64,000 nucleotides of DNA from Oceaniglobus ichthyenteri (GCF_003057885.1 NZ_QAGK01000012.1:49672-113671); one strand, 5' to 3'. Shown: positions 25,273-33,819, counted from the stretch's first letter. The notes: generated by a model from the letters alone, not told the origin. Numbers and translations: made by a program.

Positions 25273-26273
25273 TCAAGGAGCCTCCCCAATTCCGCATCGC
25301 TCAGATCGACATGATAATATTGCTTGTAAAACGCGCGGGTGTCTTCGCGCAGATCGCCCTCCCATGTTTCGGGGTACAGCAAACCTGCCATCCAGATCAG
25401 CCCGATCATCCGGTTAAGGGCCGGGGGCCGGTCGATCCAGCCAAAGGGCGCCATCGGGGCCAGATAAACGCGCCCGTCGCGCACCGCGTCGATGCCTTGC
25501 CACAACGGATCGTCAAACACCCTGCCATAAAAGTTCGTATCCCACGTGACAATCGTGTCAGGATTCGCCGCGATCACCTGTTCCATTGACGATTGCACAA
25601 GGCCGCGCGTCGCCCCACCATCATCGGCCACATTTCGCCCGCCTGCGCGTTCGATGATTTCGGTGTTGATTGATCCTTTCATGCCCGTTTCCAACCCATC
25701 GGCCCCACGGGCCAGATAAACGCGGGGGCGGGCCTCTTCGGGGATATCGGCCAGCATTGCATCCAGACGCGCAAAGGTTTGTTCCACATCTGCCGCCAGG
25801 GCTGTGCCGCGGTCGGGCACGCCCAGCGCGTCACCGACAATGCGCAAGGCGTCGGCGGTGTTTTCAAACCGCCCGTCGATCAACAGATAGGGAATGCCGG
25901 TCTGTTCCTGCACGCGGTTGGCCAGATCGATATAGGTGTCGCGCACCGATCCGAAATCGATGATCAGATCAGGATTGACCTGCAACACCCGTTCCAAATT
26001 CGCCTCACCGCCACGCCCGGTGATGCGTCCGGTTTCTGGCAGACCCACGAACGGTTCGGCGATATACGCCTCTTCTTCGGGGCGCAGGGCACGGGGCCAT
26101 CCGGTCAGCACTTCGGGTTTCATGATATAGACAAGGGCGCCCGCCGGAGGGCCAGCGGCAAATACCGTGTTCACCTGTTCGGGGATTTCAACCTTGCGCC
26201 CGGCGCTGTCAACGATGGTGCGCGCCTGAACCGGCGCGGCAAGCAGGGCAAGGGCAATCAACAAAAAACGCAT
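25245..26273 (-). CDS. ABC importer substrate-binding protein (TroA/BtuF-like fold)
   Basis: The product is 342 residues with a Sec signal peptide (MRFLLIALALLAAPVQA). The mature protein has the class III binding-protein pattern: a DSAGRKVEIPEQVNTVFAAG start, a NLERVLQVNPDLIIDFG segment and a long linking helix. I chose the ATG at 26273 because it opens the signal peptide and has GAGGG upstream; longer versions run into the TrmO-like gene. The arrangement resembles molybdate-binding MolA systems, but the ligand cannot be read directly. Confidence 0.87.
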   Translation of the reverse strand: MRFLLIALALLAAPVQARTIVDSAGRKVEIPEQVNTVFAAGPPAGALVYIMKPEVLTGWPRALRPEEEAYIAEPFVGLPETGRITGRGGEANLERVLQVNPDLIIDFGSVRDTYIDLANRVQEQTGIPYLLIDGRFENTADALRIVGDALGVPDRGTALAADVEQTFARLDAMLADIPEEARPRVYLARGADGLETGMKGSINTEIIERAGGRNVADDGGATRGLVQSSMEQVIAANPDTIVTWDTNFYGRVFDDPLWQGIDAVRDGRVYLAPMAPFGWIDRPPALNRMIGLIWMAGLLYPETWEGDLREDTRAFYKQYYHVDLSDAELGRLLEWAQGKPPM

Positions 26274-26274
26274 T

Positions 26275-26784
26275 TCAATCCCTCTTTGCCTGTGGGCCTG
26301 TATCCGAGTCGCCGGGTTTTGCCGGCGCTTGCGGGCTGAACACACAGCGGTCAGGCTTGATATCGATCAGCGGCGTACCATCAAGGCAATCAAGCCCCCG
26401 CACATGCAGCGTACCCTTTTCAATGCGCAGCAGTTTGACGACAGATGTGCCAATCGGATTGGGCCGCACGGGCGAGCGCAGCGCGAAAGTGCCCACCGTC
26501 TGCCCATTGCTTTTCGGGCTTTGCCGGATCAGATCACGGCGGCTTTTGTCCAGCCAATACAACACTTCGATCGTGTCAAACGCTTCGAGCCCATCCAGCG
26601 CGTCGGGCCAGACGGGATCAAGAACCAATTGACAGTCCGGCCCGTCAAGCCGCCCTTGGCGTGGGCAATCCTTGCGATCGCGCCAAGGGGTGTGGATGGT
26701 GCCGATAAAGCGCAATGTCGCATCCGCCGCAGGGGCAAGCGTGACTGCCTGCTCATTGGGGCGCAGTTCCTCTGTCTGGCTCAT
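26275..26784 (-). CDS. TrmO-like (TsaA/YaeB, UPF0066) SAM-binding protein
   Basis: The product is 169 residues. The UPF0066 signature RSPVRPNPIGTSVVKLL (about residues 104-120) and CLDGTPLIDIKPD (about 132-144) are intact. The founding enzyme TrmO uses SAM to N6-methylate t6A37 in threonine tRNAs. Here the gene starts a four-gene operon with a metal-type ABC importer and ends 1 bp before the binding-protein gene. That suggests either a role specific to this locus or simple co-transcription. Confidence 0.85.
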   Translation of the reverse strand: MSQTEELRPNEQAVTLAPAADATLRFIGTIHTPWRDRKDCPRQGRLDGPDCQLVLDPVWPDALDGLEAFDTIEVLYWLDKSRRDLIRQSPKSNGQTVGTFALRSPVRPNPIGTSVVKLLRIEKGTLHVRGLDCLDGTPLIDIKPDRCVFSPQAPAKPGDSDTGPQAKRD

Positions 26785-26826
26785 GGGGATCTCCGGAAAT
26801 TATGCAGTCTTTATTTCATGGATTTT

Positions 26827-26840
26827 TGGCCAATTGGCCA
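26827..26840. promoter_or_regulatory. Perfect palindrome in the trmO/tupB divergent spacer
   Basis: TGGCCAATTGGCCA is a perfect 14-base palindrome 43 bp upstream of the TrmO-like start codon. It sits in the only intergenic spacer between the two divergent transporter operons and is a good candidate binding site for the locus regulator. Function is inferred from symmetry and position. Confidence 0.5.
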
Positions 26841-26889
26841 TGGTTCATCGGAACATGCCTTTAATTTCACCCAAAGGCTAGGCTTGAAC

Positions 26890-26939
26890 TTTGGATGCCA
26901 AACTGCATATCCTCCGACATGTGGGAATTTTTGCATATC
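26890..26939. promoter_or_regulatory. Second palindrome and direct repeats upstream of tupB
   Basis: TTTGGATGCCAAA (26890-26902) is symmetrical around its central ATG and shares the TTGG/CCAA half-sites of the 14-base palindrome nearby. The octamer TGCATATC occurs at 26904-26911 and again at 26932-26939, just upstream of the tupB coding region. These could form a regulator-binding array. Confidence 0.4.
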
Positions 26940-26949
26940 GGGGATCGCT

Positions 26950-27657
26950 CTGCAAAGCATAACTGACGCCTTGGGACTTGCTTTTGCGCTGGTATTGTCC
27001 GGTGACGGCGATCTTTTAGAGATCGTCGCGCTGTCGTTGCGGGTCAGCCTGACGGCAACGGTGATCGCCTGCCTGATCGGGTTGCCGGTTGGGGCGCTTG
27101 TTGCCATTGGCCGGTTTCGCGGGCGCAATGCGGTTTTGATCGTGATGAATGCGCTGATGGGGCTGCCCCCGGTTGTGGTCGGGCTGCTGGTTTATCTGCA
27201 TCTGTCGCGCTCTGGCCCGCTTGGGTTTCTTGGGCTGCTTTATACGCCAAGCGCGATGATCATCGCGCAAACGATCCTGATCGCGCCCATTGTCGCGGCC
27301 CTGTCGCGCCAGGTTCTTGAAGATTTGCACGCCGAATATGCCGAACAGTTCCGCTCGCTTTGTCTGACGCGGTTGCAGACGATACAGGCGTTATTGTGGG
27401 ATGCGCGATATTCACTTTTGACCGTTGGGTTGGCCGGATTTGGCCGCGCCATTGCCGAAGTCGGGGCGGTGATCATCGTCGGGGGCAATATCGACCATCT
27501 GACGCGGGTGATGACCACGGCCATCGCGCTGGAAACCTCAAAGGGGGATCTCGCGTTGGCGCTGGCGCTGGGCATCATCCTGTTGATCATCGCCCTTGGG
27601 GTAAACGCGGCGGTGCAATCGGTGCGGATGACGGCGGCCAGGCAGGCCTATGTCTGA
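26950..27657 (+). CDS. tupB: Tungstate ABC transporter permease TupB
   Basis: The product is about 235 residues with about five membrane helices. It has a ModB/TupB-type core (LSLRVSLTATVIACLIGLPVGALVAI and the EAA-like loop AEYAEQFRSLCLTRLQTIQALLWDARYSL). The start is uncertain: no ATG or GTG lies in frame near the expected N-terminus. The CTG at 26950, with GGGG six bases upstream, or the TTG at 26971 are the options. It overlaps tupC by 8 bp. Confidence 0.85.
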   Translation: MQSITDALGLAFALVLSGDGDLLEIVALSLRVSLTATVIACLIGLPVGALVAIGRFRGRNAVLIVMNALMGLPPVVVGLLVYLHLSRSGPLGFLGLLYTPSAMIIAQTILIAPIVAALSRQVLEDLHAEYAEQFRSLCLTRLQTIQALLWDARYSLLTVGLAGFGRAIAEVGAVIIVGGNIDHLTRVMTTAIALETSKGDLALALALGIILLIIALGVNAAVQSVRMTAARQAYV

Positions 27658-28405
27658 CGCGGCCGCCCTGACCCCCCTGCACATCCGGGAAAGCGCGCAA
27701 AATAGCCCGCTCATGCCGCTGGTCGTGCGCGATTTGACGCTGCGCTTTGGGGAAACGACCGTGCTTGATGGCCTGTCTCTCGATCTTGATACACGGGGCT
27801 GTACCATGGTCATGGGCGCCAACGGGTCGGGGAAAAGCCTGTTGTTAAAGCTTTTGCATGGGTTGATTCACCCAAGCGCGGGCCAGATCCATTGGGGCAG
27901 CCAAACGCCAACCGCAGTGACCAGACGACAGGCGTTGGTGTTTCAAAAGCCTGTCCTGCTGCGCCGGTCGGTGGCTGCGAATATCGATTTCGTGCTGAAA
28001 GTACGGGGCAAGGACAGATCGCGGCGCGCGGCCCTTTTGGAACATGTCGGCCTGTCGCACAAGGCCGATCAACCCGCACGCCTGCTGTCGGGCGGCGAGG
28101 CGCAGCGACTGGCGCTTGCCCGCGCATTGGCCACCGACCCCGAGGTTTTGTTTCTGGACGAACCCACGGCCAGCCTTGATCCGGCGTCGGTTCTGGCGAT
28201 TGAGGGCATCGTGAACGGCGCGCGCAGTCGGGGTGTCCGGATCATTTTTGTCACCCATGATGTCGGGCAGGCCCGGCGCATCGCCGATGACATCGTGTTC
28301 CTGCACCGTGGCCGCATCGCCGAACACAGCCCCGTGGCTGACTTTTTCCCCACACCGCAAAGCAGCGCGGCCCGGGACTATCTGAGCGGCAGAATTGTCG
28401 TCTGA
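27650..28405 (+). CDS. tupC: Tungstate ABC transporter ATPase TupC
   Basis: The product is 251 residues. Walker A reads MGANGSGKSLLLK (about residue 55), the signature LSGGEAQRLALARAL and Walker B VLFLDEPTASLDPAS. There is no C-terminal TOBE domain, as expected for TupC rather than ModC. It begins within tupB (8-bp overlap) and is followed 31 bp later by tupA. Confidence 0.9.
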   Translation: MSDAAALTPLHIRESAQNSPLMPLVVRDLTLRFGETTVLDGLSLDLDTRGCTMVMGANGSGKSLLLKLLHGLIHPSAGQIHWGSQTPTAVTRRQALVFQKPVLLRRSVAANIDFVLKVRGKDRSRRAALLEHVGLSHKADQPARLLSGGEAQRLALARALATDPEVLFLDEPTASLDPASVLAIEGIVNGARSRGVRIIFVTHDVGQARRIADDIVFLHRGRIAEHSPVADFFPTPQSSAARDYLSGRIVV

Positions 28406-28436
28406 CATACCAATACTGAATGAAGGAGCTATTGAA

Positions 28437-29255
28437 ATGCTGAGAAGAACATTTGGGGCAACCACCGTCGCCCTGCTTTTGACAGGCGCTGCCTGGGCGC
28501 AGGATCAATCAATCATCGTGCAATCCACCACCTCGACGGCAAACTCGGGGCTGTATGATTATCTTTTGCCGATCTTTCAGGACAAGACCGGCATTCAGGT
28601 GAATGTGGTCGCGGTGGGCACCGGGCAGGCGATCAAGAACGCCGAAAATTGCGATGGCGATGTGCTGCTTGTGCATGCCAAACCGTCCGAGGAAAAATTC
28701 CTTGCCGCGGGGTTTGGAACCGCGCGTACCGATCTGATGTATAACGATTTTGTCATTGTTGGTCCGGGGTCTGACCCGGCGGGCGTTGGCGGGATGACCG
28801 ATGTTCAGGGCGCGCTGACACAGATTGCCGAAAAAGGCGCGCTGTTTGCGTCGCGCGGCGATGACAGTGGCACGCATAAGAAAGAAGTGTCGCTGTGGGC
28901 GGACAGCGGCGTTGATCCGACGGCGGCCAGCGGTGATTGGTATCGTGAAACCGGTTCGGGCATGGGTGCCACATTGAATGCGGGCATCGGCATGGGTGCG
29001 TATGTGATGACCGATCGCGCAACCTGGATCAGCTTTGGCAACAAACAGGATTATGCCATTCAGGTTGAAGGTGACGAGGATATGTTCAACCAATATGGCG
29101 TGATCCCGGTGAACCCGGAAAAATGCCCGTCGGTCAACGCCGAGGCAGCGCAGACATTTGCCGACTGGCTTGTGTCGGGCGAAGGGCAGGATGCGATTGC
29201 GGGCTACAAGGTGGCCGATCAGCAGTTGTTCTTTCCAAACGCACCCACCAACTGA
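28437..29255 (+). CDS. tupA: Tungstate-binding protein TupA
   Basis: The product is 272 residues with a signal peptide ending TGAAWAQ. The mature protein starts with IIVQSTTSTANSGLYDYLLP, which contains the TTST oxyanion-binding motif diagnostic of TupA rather than ModA, and continues with VGTGQAIKNAENCDGDVLLVHA. AAGGAG lies ahead of the ATG. Gene order is tupB-tupC-tupA instead of the common tupA-first order. A strong hairpin follows. Confidence 0.93.
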   Translation: MLRRTFGATTVALLLTGAAWAQDQSIIVQSTTSTANSGLYDYLLPIFQDKTGIQVNVVAVGTGQAIKNAENCDGDVLLVHAKPSEEKFLAAGFGTARTDLMYNDFVIVGPGSDPAGVGGMTDVQGALTQIAEKGALFASRGDDSGTHKKEVSLWADSGVDPTAASGDWYRETGSGMGATLNAGIGMGAYVMTDRATWISFGNKQDYAIQVEGDEDMFNQYGVIPVNPEKCPSVNAEAAQTFADWLVSGEGQDAIAGYKVADQQLFFPNAPTN

Positions 29256-29261
29256 TAGTCT

Positions 29262-29292
29262 TGTCGGGGCGGCACGGATCGCCGCCCCGACA
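29262..29292 (+). terminator. Strong hairpin after tupA
   Basis: A perfect 12-bp stem (TGTCGGGGCGGC at 29262-29273, GCCGCCCCGACA at 29281-29292) has a 7-base loop. Only CTTT follows, so termination may be partial and the regulator gene downstream could be read through. Confidence 0.7.
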
Positions 29293-29302
29293 CTTTGAAC
29301 GG

Positions 29303-30217
29303 ATGATGATGACCGACCCGGCCTTTCCCGATCATGAATACCTGACGGTCAAGGAACTGGCGGAATTGTTGCGCCTGAAAGAACGCAAGATCTATGATCT
29401 GGCGGCCTCTGGCGCGGTGCCATGCTCAAGGGCGACAGGAAAGCTTCTTTTTCCTGCGGCGGACATCAGAAGTTGGATCGCGCAGGCGAAATCGGGGGGA
29501 GGCACAGCGCCCGAACCCCGGCCTGCAGACCGCCCGCCAATCGTGCTGGGCAGTCATGATCCCCTCTTGGATTGGGCGATCCGGCAATCGCGTTGCGGTC
29601 TGGCCAGCTATTTCGATGGATCGCTTGATGGGCTTGACCGGTTTGTTCGGGGCGAAGGGGTGGCGGCGGGATTGCATGTTCATGATGCGGCGTCGGCGCG
29701 TTGGAACGTGCCGGTTGTGTCGCACCGCGCGGCCGGTCAGAACGCTGTGTTGATCTCGTTTGCGACCCGGCGACGTGGCTTGGTGTTTCGGCCCGGTGAG
29801 GCAAGACCGGCACGCCTGTCGGATCTGGCCGGTCGGCGCATCGTTCCCCGGCAGGCAGAATCCGGAACAGAAACCTTGTTTCGGGAATTGGCCGCAAAAG
29901 AGGGGCTGGAATTGGCTGCTCTGGACTTTGCCGAGGTGGCGCGCACCGAAGACGCCGCCGTTGAGGCCGTTCGGCGCGGCGATGGCGATGCCGCCTTTGG
30001 CCTTGAGGCGGTGGCGCGCGGTTATGGGTTGGAATTTCTACCCATCGTCGAAGAACAATTTGCGCTTCTTTTTGATCGAAAAGCCTGGTTTGACACACCC
30101 GTTCAGCGCCTGATGGAATTCTGCGCAACAGCGCAATTCGCCAGCCGGGCGGCGGCCTATGGCGGCTATGGTATCGAACATTTCGGACAGGTGATCTGGA
30201 ACGCAAGCGCCGGGTGA
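29303..30217 (+). CDS. HTH regulator with a periplasmic-binding-protein-like domain
   Basis: The product is 304 residues. An excisionase/MerR-like helix-turn-helix occupies residues about 12-62 (YLTVKELAELLRLKERKIYDLAASGAV). It is fused to a cytosolic binding-protein-like domain (about 80-290) with DPLLDWAIRQSRCGLASYFDGSLDGL and the later QAESGTETLFRELA. Proteins with this architecture are found beside molybdate and tungstate transporters and are presumed oxyanion sensors. It is the likely regulator of the divergent operons at 26785-26949. No strong ribosome binding site precedes the triple ATG at 29303. Confidence 0.85.
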   Translation: MMMTDPAFPDHEYLTVKELAELLRLKERKIYDLAASGAVPCSRATGKLLFPAADIRSWIAQAKSGGGTAPEPRPADRPPIVLGSHDPLLDWAIRQSRCGLASYFDGSLDGLDRFVRGEGVAAGLHVHDAASARWNVPVVSHRAAGQNAVLISFATRRRGLVFRPGEARPARLSDLAGRRIVPRQAESGTETLFRELAAKEGLELAALDFAEVARTEDAAVEAVRRGDGDAAFGLEAVARGYGLEFLPIVEEQFALLFDRKAWFDTPVQRLMEFCATAQFASRAAAYGGYGIEHFGQVIWNASAG

Positions 30218-30351
30218 TTTGACGTTGGGTTCGAGAGCACTCAACCCTGATGCCGACCACGACCAATCGCGCCGCTCACCATCGGTTTGATCCAGGGCAA
30301 GGACATGGCACGAAACGCGTGATAGGTTCGCCCCAGTATAAGGAGACCACC

Positions 30352-30765
30352 ATGTATTCAAACATCATGATTCCCGTCGATCTTGGCCATGCCGATCAGG
30401 TTGCCAAGGCGTTGTCGGTCGCGGCTGATCTTGCGAAGCTTTACGGCGCAAAGGCCCATATCGTGGGGGTGGGCCAGACGGTGCCAACCAAGATCGCGCG
30501 CACCCCGGATGAGTTTGACCGCAAACTTGGTGCCTTTGCCGCCGAACGCTCGGCCGAGTTGGGCGTGACATTCATGCCCCATTCCGAGATCAGCCATGAT
30601 CCGGCGGTCGATCTTGATACGGTGCTGAAACGTGCGGCAAAAACGCTGGGAACTGACCTGATCGTGATGGCCAGCCATGTGCCCGGCTTTGCCGAGCATT
30701 TCTTTGCGTCAAATGCCGGTTATCTGGCCTCGCACGCAAGCATTTCGGTGTTTGTTGTTCGCTGA
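30352..30765 (+). CDS. Universal stress protein (UspA family)
   Basis: The product is 137 residues, a single UspA domain. It starts MYSNIMIPVDLGHADQVAKAL, and the C-terminal part LGTDLIVMASHVPG...HFFASNAGYLASHASISVFVVR carries a variant of the GS(V)-type nucleotide-binding loop (FASNAGYLA). AAGGAG precedes the ATG. In many roseobacters such a protein lies beside TRAP transporter genes, as here. Confidence 0.9.
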   Translation: MYSNIMIPVDLGHADQVAKALSVAADLAKLYGAKAHIVGVGQTVPTKIARTPDEFDRKLGAFAAERSAELGVTFMPHSEISHDPAVDLDTVLKRAAKTLGTDLIVMASHVPGFAEHFFASNAGYLASHASISVFVVR

Positions 30766-30824
30766 AGGGGCGGCGATTTTTTCAAGATGTTCACCTTGAC
30801 GATGGCTTTGGCAATCTGTCTATT

Positions 30825-30834
30825 TGTCCGGACA
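30825..30834. promoter_or_regulatory. Palindrome upstream of the third TRAP operon
   Basis: TGTCCGGACA is a perfect 10-base palindrome about 75 bp before the DctM start. GntR/FCD-type regulators often bind such sites, but no regulator gene adjoins this operon, so a distant regulator would be needed. Confidence 0.35.
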
Positions 30835-30878
30835 GGTTTGCCGGGGCGCCGGTACAGCGATGAGTAAGGGAGAGTTCT

Positions 30879-30911
30879 GTGACAGCTGATTTTCGGTGCG
30901 GCGCGCCATGA
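30879..30911 (+). CDS. Possible 10-codon leader peptide before DctM
   Basis: A GTG at 30879 with a GGGAG site about six bases upstream opens a 10-codon frame whose TGA overlaps the DctM ATG as ATGA. The DctM gene itself lacks a ribosome binding site, so translation of this leader may deliver ribosomes to it. No other evidence supports it, and it could be the scar of a lost upstream gene. Confidence 0.3.
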   Translation: MTADFRCGAP

Positions 30912-32206
30912 TCGAACCGATTATCGTCGTTGTTTCATTGTTGGGCCTGATTGGCCTTGGTGCGCCCATATTTCTTGCGCTGGGGGCCAGCGGGCTGTTG
31001 GGCCTGTATATGGCGCGCGGATCCTTGGCGTTTTTCTTTGCGCCGTCATCGTTGTTTGGGCAGCTGAACTCGTTCGAGCTGATCGCGCTGCCGCTGTTTA
31101 TTTTGATGGGCAATATTCTGGGCGCTACCCCGGTGGGGCGCAATCTGTTTCGCGCGGCGGCTTTGTGGCTGCAATGGCTGCGCGGTGGGTTGGCGATTGC
31201 CACGGTGGGGGCATCGGCGATTTTTGGCGCGGTATCGGGCGTTTCGGTGGCCGGTGTGGCCGCTGTCGGGTCGATCGCGGTGCCACAGATGTTGGACCGG
31301 GGGTATTCGCGCACCTTGGCCGCCGGATCGGTGGCGTCGTCAGGCGCATTGGCGATGCTTATTCCACCATCGGTGCCGTTCATCATTTACGGCGCGGTGT
31401 CTGGCGTCAGCGTGGGTGCCTTGTTTATTGGCGGTATTGTTCCGGGCATTGCATTGGCGCTGGCGCTGTCGGTTTACATTTATATCCGCGTGCGTCTGAA
31501 CCCCGAACAGGCCCCCCAGGACACCGGACCCAAAGCCACAACCGGCGAAAAAATTCGCAGCCTTGGCGGCATCTGGCACGCGCTTTTGCTGGTGTTTATT
31601 GTGCTTGGCGCAATTTATTCCGGCCTTGCCACCCCATCCGAGGCGGCGGCATTCGGCGCGGCGGGGGCGCTGTTTATTGCCGGGGCGGTGTTTCGGGTGC
31701 TGACCCTCAAAAAGACGATGGAGATTTTCTCAAGTTCGCTAAAGGTATCCGGCGCGATCCTGTTGATTATCGGCTGTGCGCGGATCTTTGGCGATTACCT
31801 TAATCTGGTGCGGGTGCCTGAAAATGTCAGCGCCGCCCTGACCGCCACCGATCTGCCCGGTTGGGCGATCCTGATCATTCTGATGCTGGCGTTGGTGATG
31901 TTGGGCATGTTGGTGGATGCCGTGTCACTGATCGTGGTGACCACGCCGATCCTGCTGCCGTTGATTGAAACCCTTGGATATGATCCACTGTGGTTCGGGA
32001 TCATCATGGTGATGAACCTTGAAATTGCCGTGGTGACGCCGCCTGTGGGGCTGAACCTTTATGCGCTGAAAGGCGTGTGTCCGATGTTGGGGATCGAAGA
32101 AATCATCCGCTCGGTCGTGCCGTTTGTATTTGTACAGTTTGCGATGCTGATGTTGTTCGTTCTGGTGCCCGAGCTGAGCCTGTGGTTGCCAAACCTGCTG
32201 CAGTAA
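30908..32206 (+). CDS. TRAP transporter large permease (DctM family)
   Basis: The product is 432 residues with about twelve membrane helices. Signatures include AVSGVSVAGVAAVGSIAVPQ, MLIPPSVPFIIYGAVSG and AVVTPPVGLNLYALKGV. It is the first gene of the third TRAP operon, whereas P-Q-M is the usual order. An in-frame GTG at 30896 is an alternative start. Neither start has its own strong ribosome binding site. Confidence 0.92.
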   Translation: MIEPIIVVVSLLGLIGLGAPIFLALGASGLLGLYMARGSLAFFFAPSSLFGQLNSFELIALPLFILMGNILGATPVGRNLFRAAALWLQWLRGGLAIATVGASAIFGAVSGVSVAGVAAVGSIAVPQMLDRGYSRTLAAGSVASSGALAMLIPPSVPFIIYGAVSGVSVGALFIGGIVPGIALALALSVYIYIRVRLNPEQAPQDTGPKATTGEKIRSLGGIWHALLLVFIVLGAIYSGLATPSEAAAFGAAGALFIAGAVFRVLTLKKTMEIFSSSLKVSGAILLIIGCARIFGDYLNLVRVPENVSAALTATDLPGWAILIILMLALVMLGMLVDAVSLIVVTTPILLPLIETLGYDPLWFGIIMVMNLEIAVVTPPVGLNLYALKGVCPMLGIEEIIRSVVPFVFVQFAMLMLFVLVPELSLWLPNLLQ

Positions 32207-32233
32207 ATATGTCATTTGATGGAGGAGAAAGTG

Positions 32234-33283
32234 ATGACCAAGACACAAAAGGCGCCCACACGGCGCAAATTTTTGGGAACGGGCGCGGCCCTTGTTGGTG
32301 GTGCGGCTTTGGGTGCGGGCCTGCGCCCGGCGATGGCCGCAGAAACCACTTTGACCGGCGTCAGCTATCTGCCGCCCAGCTATAAGGCGCTGTCTTATGG
32401 GTCGGCCGGATTTGTTGAGCGGTTGAATGCATCGGATGCAGTGAAAACCGATTATTTCGACAGTGGCAAACTGTTGAAGGCGGATGAACAACTGCCCGCG
32501 CTGCGTTCGGGCACGATTGATTTCATGTTCCACACCACCAGCTATGTCACCCGGTCGATCCCGATTTTGGGCATTACCGGCCTGCCGGGCGTGGTTGAGG
32601 CATTGTATGAAAATCCCGGCCGCATTGCCAAGGGCAGCCCGCTGTTTGACCTGATCAACGAAGAGTTGGCCAAGGAAGACCTGTATATGGTTTCGATGAT
32701 GGGCAACATTCTTGAGCCGGAATATATCTGGTCAACCGCTGCCGCGCCGATCCGCTCGATCGCCGATCTTGAGGGGAAGAAAATGCGCGTTGTCAGCTTT
32801 GAGGCAACGCAGATCATCGAAGGCTATGGCGCCGCCGCCGTGCGCATTCCGTCATCGGAATTGTATCTGGCGTTGCAGCGCAATACGGTGGATGCGGCGG
32901 TTGCCAATATTTCAACCGTGATCGGGCGTTCCCTGCAGGAGCAGGTAAACCATGTTTATAAACTGCCGCTGACCGGTTTTGGCATTGGCCTGTTCGTAAC
33001 CACGAAACGCTGGGCCGCGATGGATGACGATGTGAAAGCCGCATTCGAGGACGCCGCACAGTGGTTTGAAGAAAACGGTGCGAAATATTCCAACGACACC
33101 ATCTATCCCGACGAATATTGGCCCATGGTCGAAGCCGCCGGCGTTGAAATCTCAGAGGCCAGCGCCGAAGACATCGAATCGCTGAACAAAGCATCGGTGG
33201 CCGTTGACGAGGCATGGATCAAGGAAGTCGGCGAAGATGTCGGCAGACGTGCCATCGCGCTGGCTTTGGGCGAAACAGCCTGA
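32234..33283 (+). CDS. TRAP transporter solute-binding protein (DctP family)
   Basis: The product is 349 residues with a twin-arginine signal (TRRKFLGTGAALVGGAALGAG, cleaved near AMAAE). The DctP fold contains the carboxylate-binding arginine in GKKMRVVSFEATQ (about residue 187) and SELYLALQRNTVDAAV. GGAGGAG lies six bases before the ATG at 32234. The ligand is unknown; nothing in the flanking genes clearly catabolises one, though the amidotransferase/ligase genes follow. Confidence 0.9.
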   Translation: MTKTQKAPTRRKFLGTGAALVGGAALGAGLRPAMAAETTLTGVSYLPPSYKALSYGSAGFVERLNASDAVKTDYFDSGKLLKADEQLPALRSGTIDFMFHTTSYVTRSIPILGITGLPGVVEALYENPGRIAKGSPLFDLINEELAKEDLYMVSMMGNILEPEYIWSTAAAPIRSIADLEGKKMRVVSFEATQIIEGYGAAAVRIPSSELYLALQRNTVDAAVANISTVIGRSLQEQVNHVYKLPLTGFGIGLFVTTKRWAAMDDDVKAAFEDAAQWFEENGAKYSNDTIYPDEYWPMVEAAGVEISEASAEDIESLNKASVAVDEAWIKEVGEDVGRRAIALALGETA

Positions 33284-33284
33284 C

Positions 33285-33803
33285 ATGGGGGGCGCCGTGC
33301 GACGTTTTCTTGAGCGTATCATTCATCTGACTCAGGTTCTGGGTCAGCTCGTTCTGGCCTTTATGGTGGTGACGATCTGTTATGATGCGCTGATGCGATA
33401 CGCTTTCACGGCGCCCACCTCTTGGTCGCTTGAAATCAATACGTTTCTCATCATCTATCTTGCGGTGATGACAGCGGCCGATGTGCAACGCACCGACAGC
33501 CATATCCGCATCACGTTTTTTGCCGATATGATGCCCGGTGCGGCGCAAAGGGCGGTGCGCGCGCTTATTGGTATTGTTGGCGCTGTGTTTTGCGGCATCA
33601 TGGCCTGGCGCGGCTATCTCATGGCGGCCTCGGCGTTTGAATATGGCGAACGGGTATCGTCCAGCTTTGGCACCCCGGTTGGCATTCCTTATGCGCTTGT
33701 GCCGGTTGGCTTTGGGCTGTTGGCGTTGCAATTCTTCTTTAACATTCTGGATTCCCTGTTGGCCGAAGACACGCCCAGCAGCGAAGATCTGCAACAACTT
33801 TGA
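33285..33803 (+). CDS. TRAP transporter small permease (DctQ family)
   Basis: The product is 172 residues with four membrane helices. The DctQ core reads SWSLEINTFLIIYLAVMTAADVQRTDSHIRI. It begins 1 bp after the binding-protein stop codon, so it is translationally linked to it, and it closes the M-P-Q operon. Confidence 0.88.
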   Translation: MGGAVRRFLERIIHLTQVLGQLVLAFMVVTICYDALMRYAFTAPTSWSLEINTFLIIYLAVMTAADVQRTDSHIRITFFADMMPGAAQRAVRALIGIVGAVFCGIMAWRGYLMAASAFEYGERVSSSFGTPVGIPYALVPVGFGLLALQFFFNILDSLLAEDTPSSEDLQQL

Positions 33804-33819
33804 TTGCGCGCCCTGCCGT

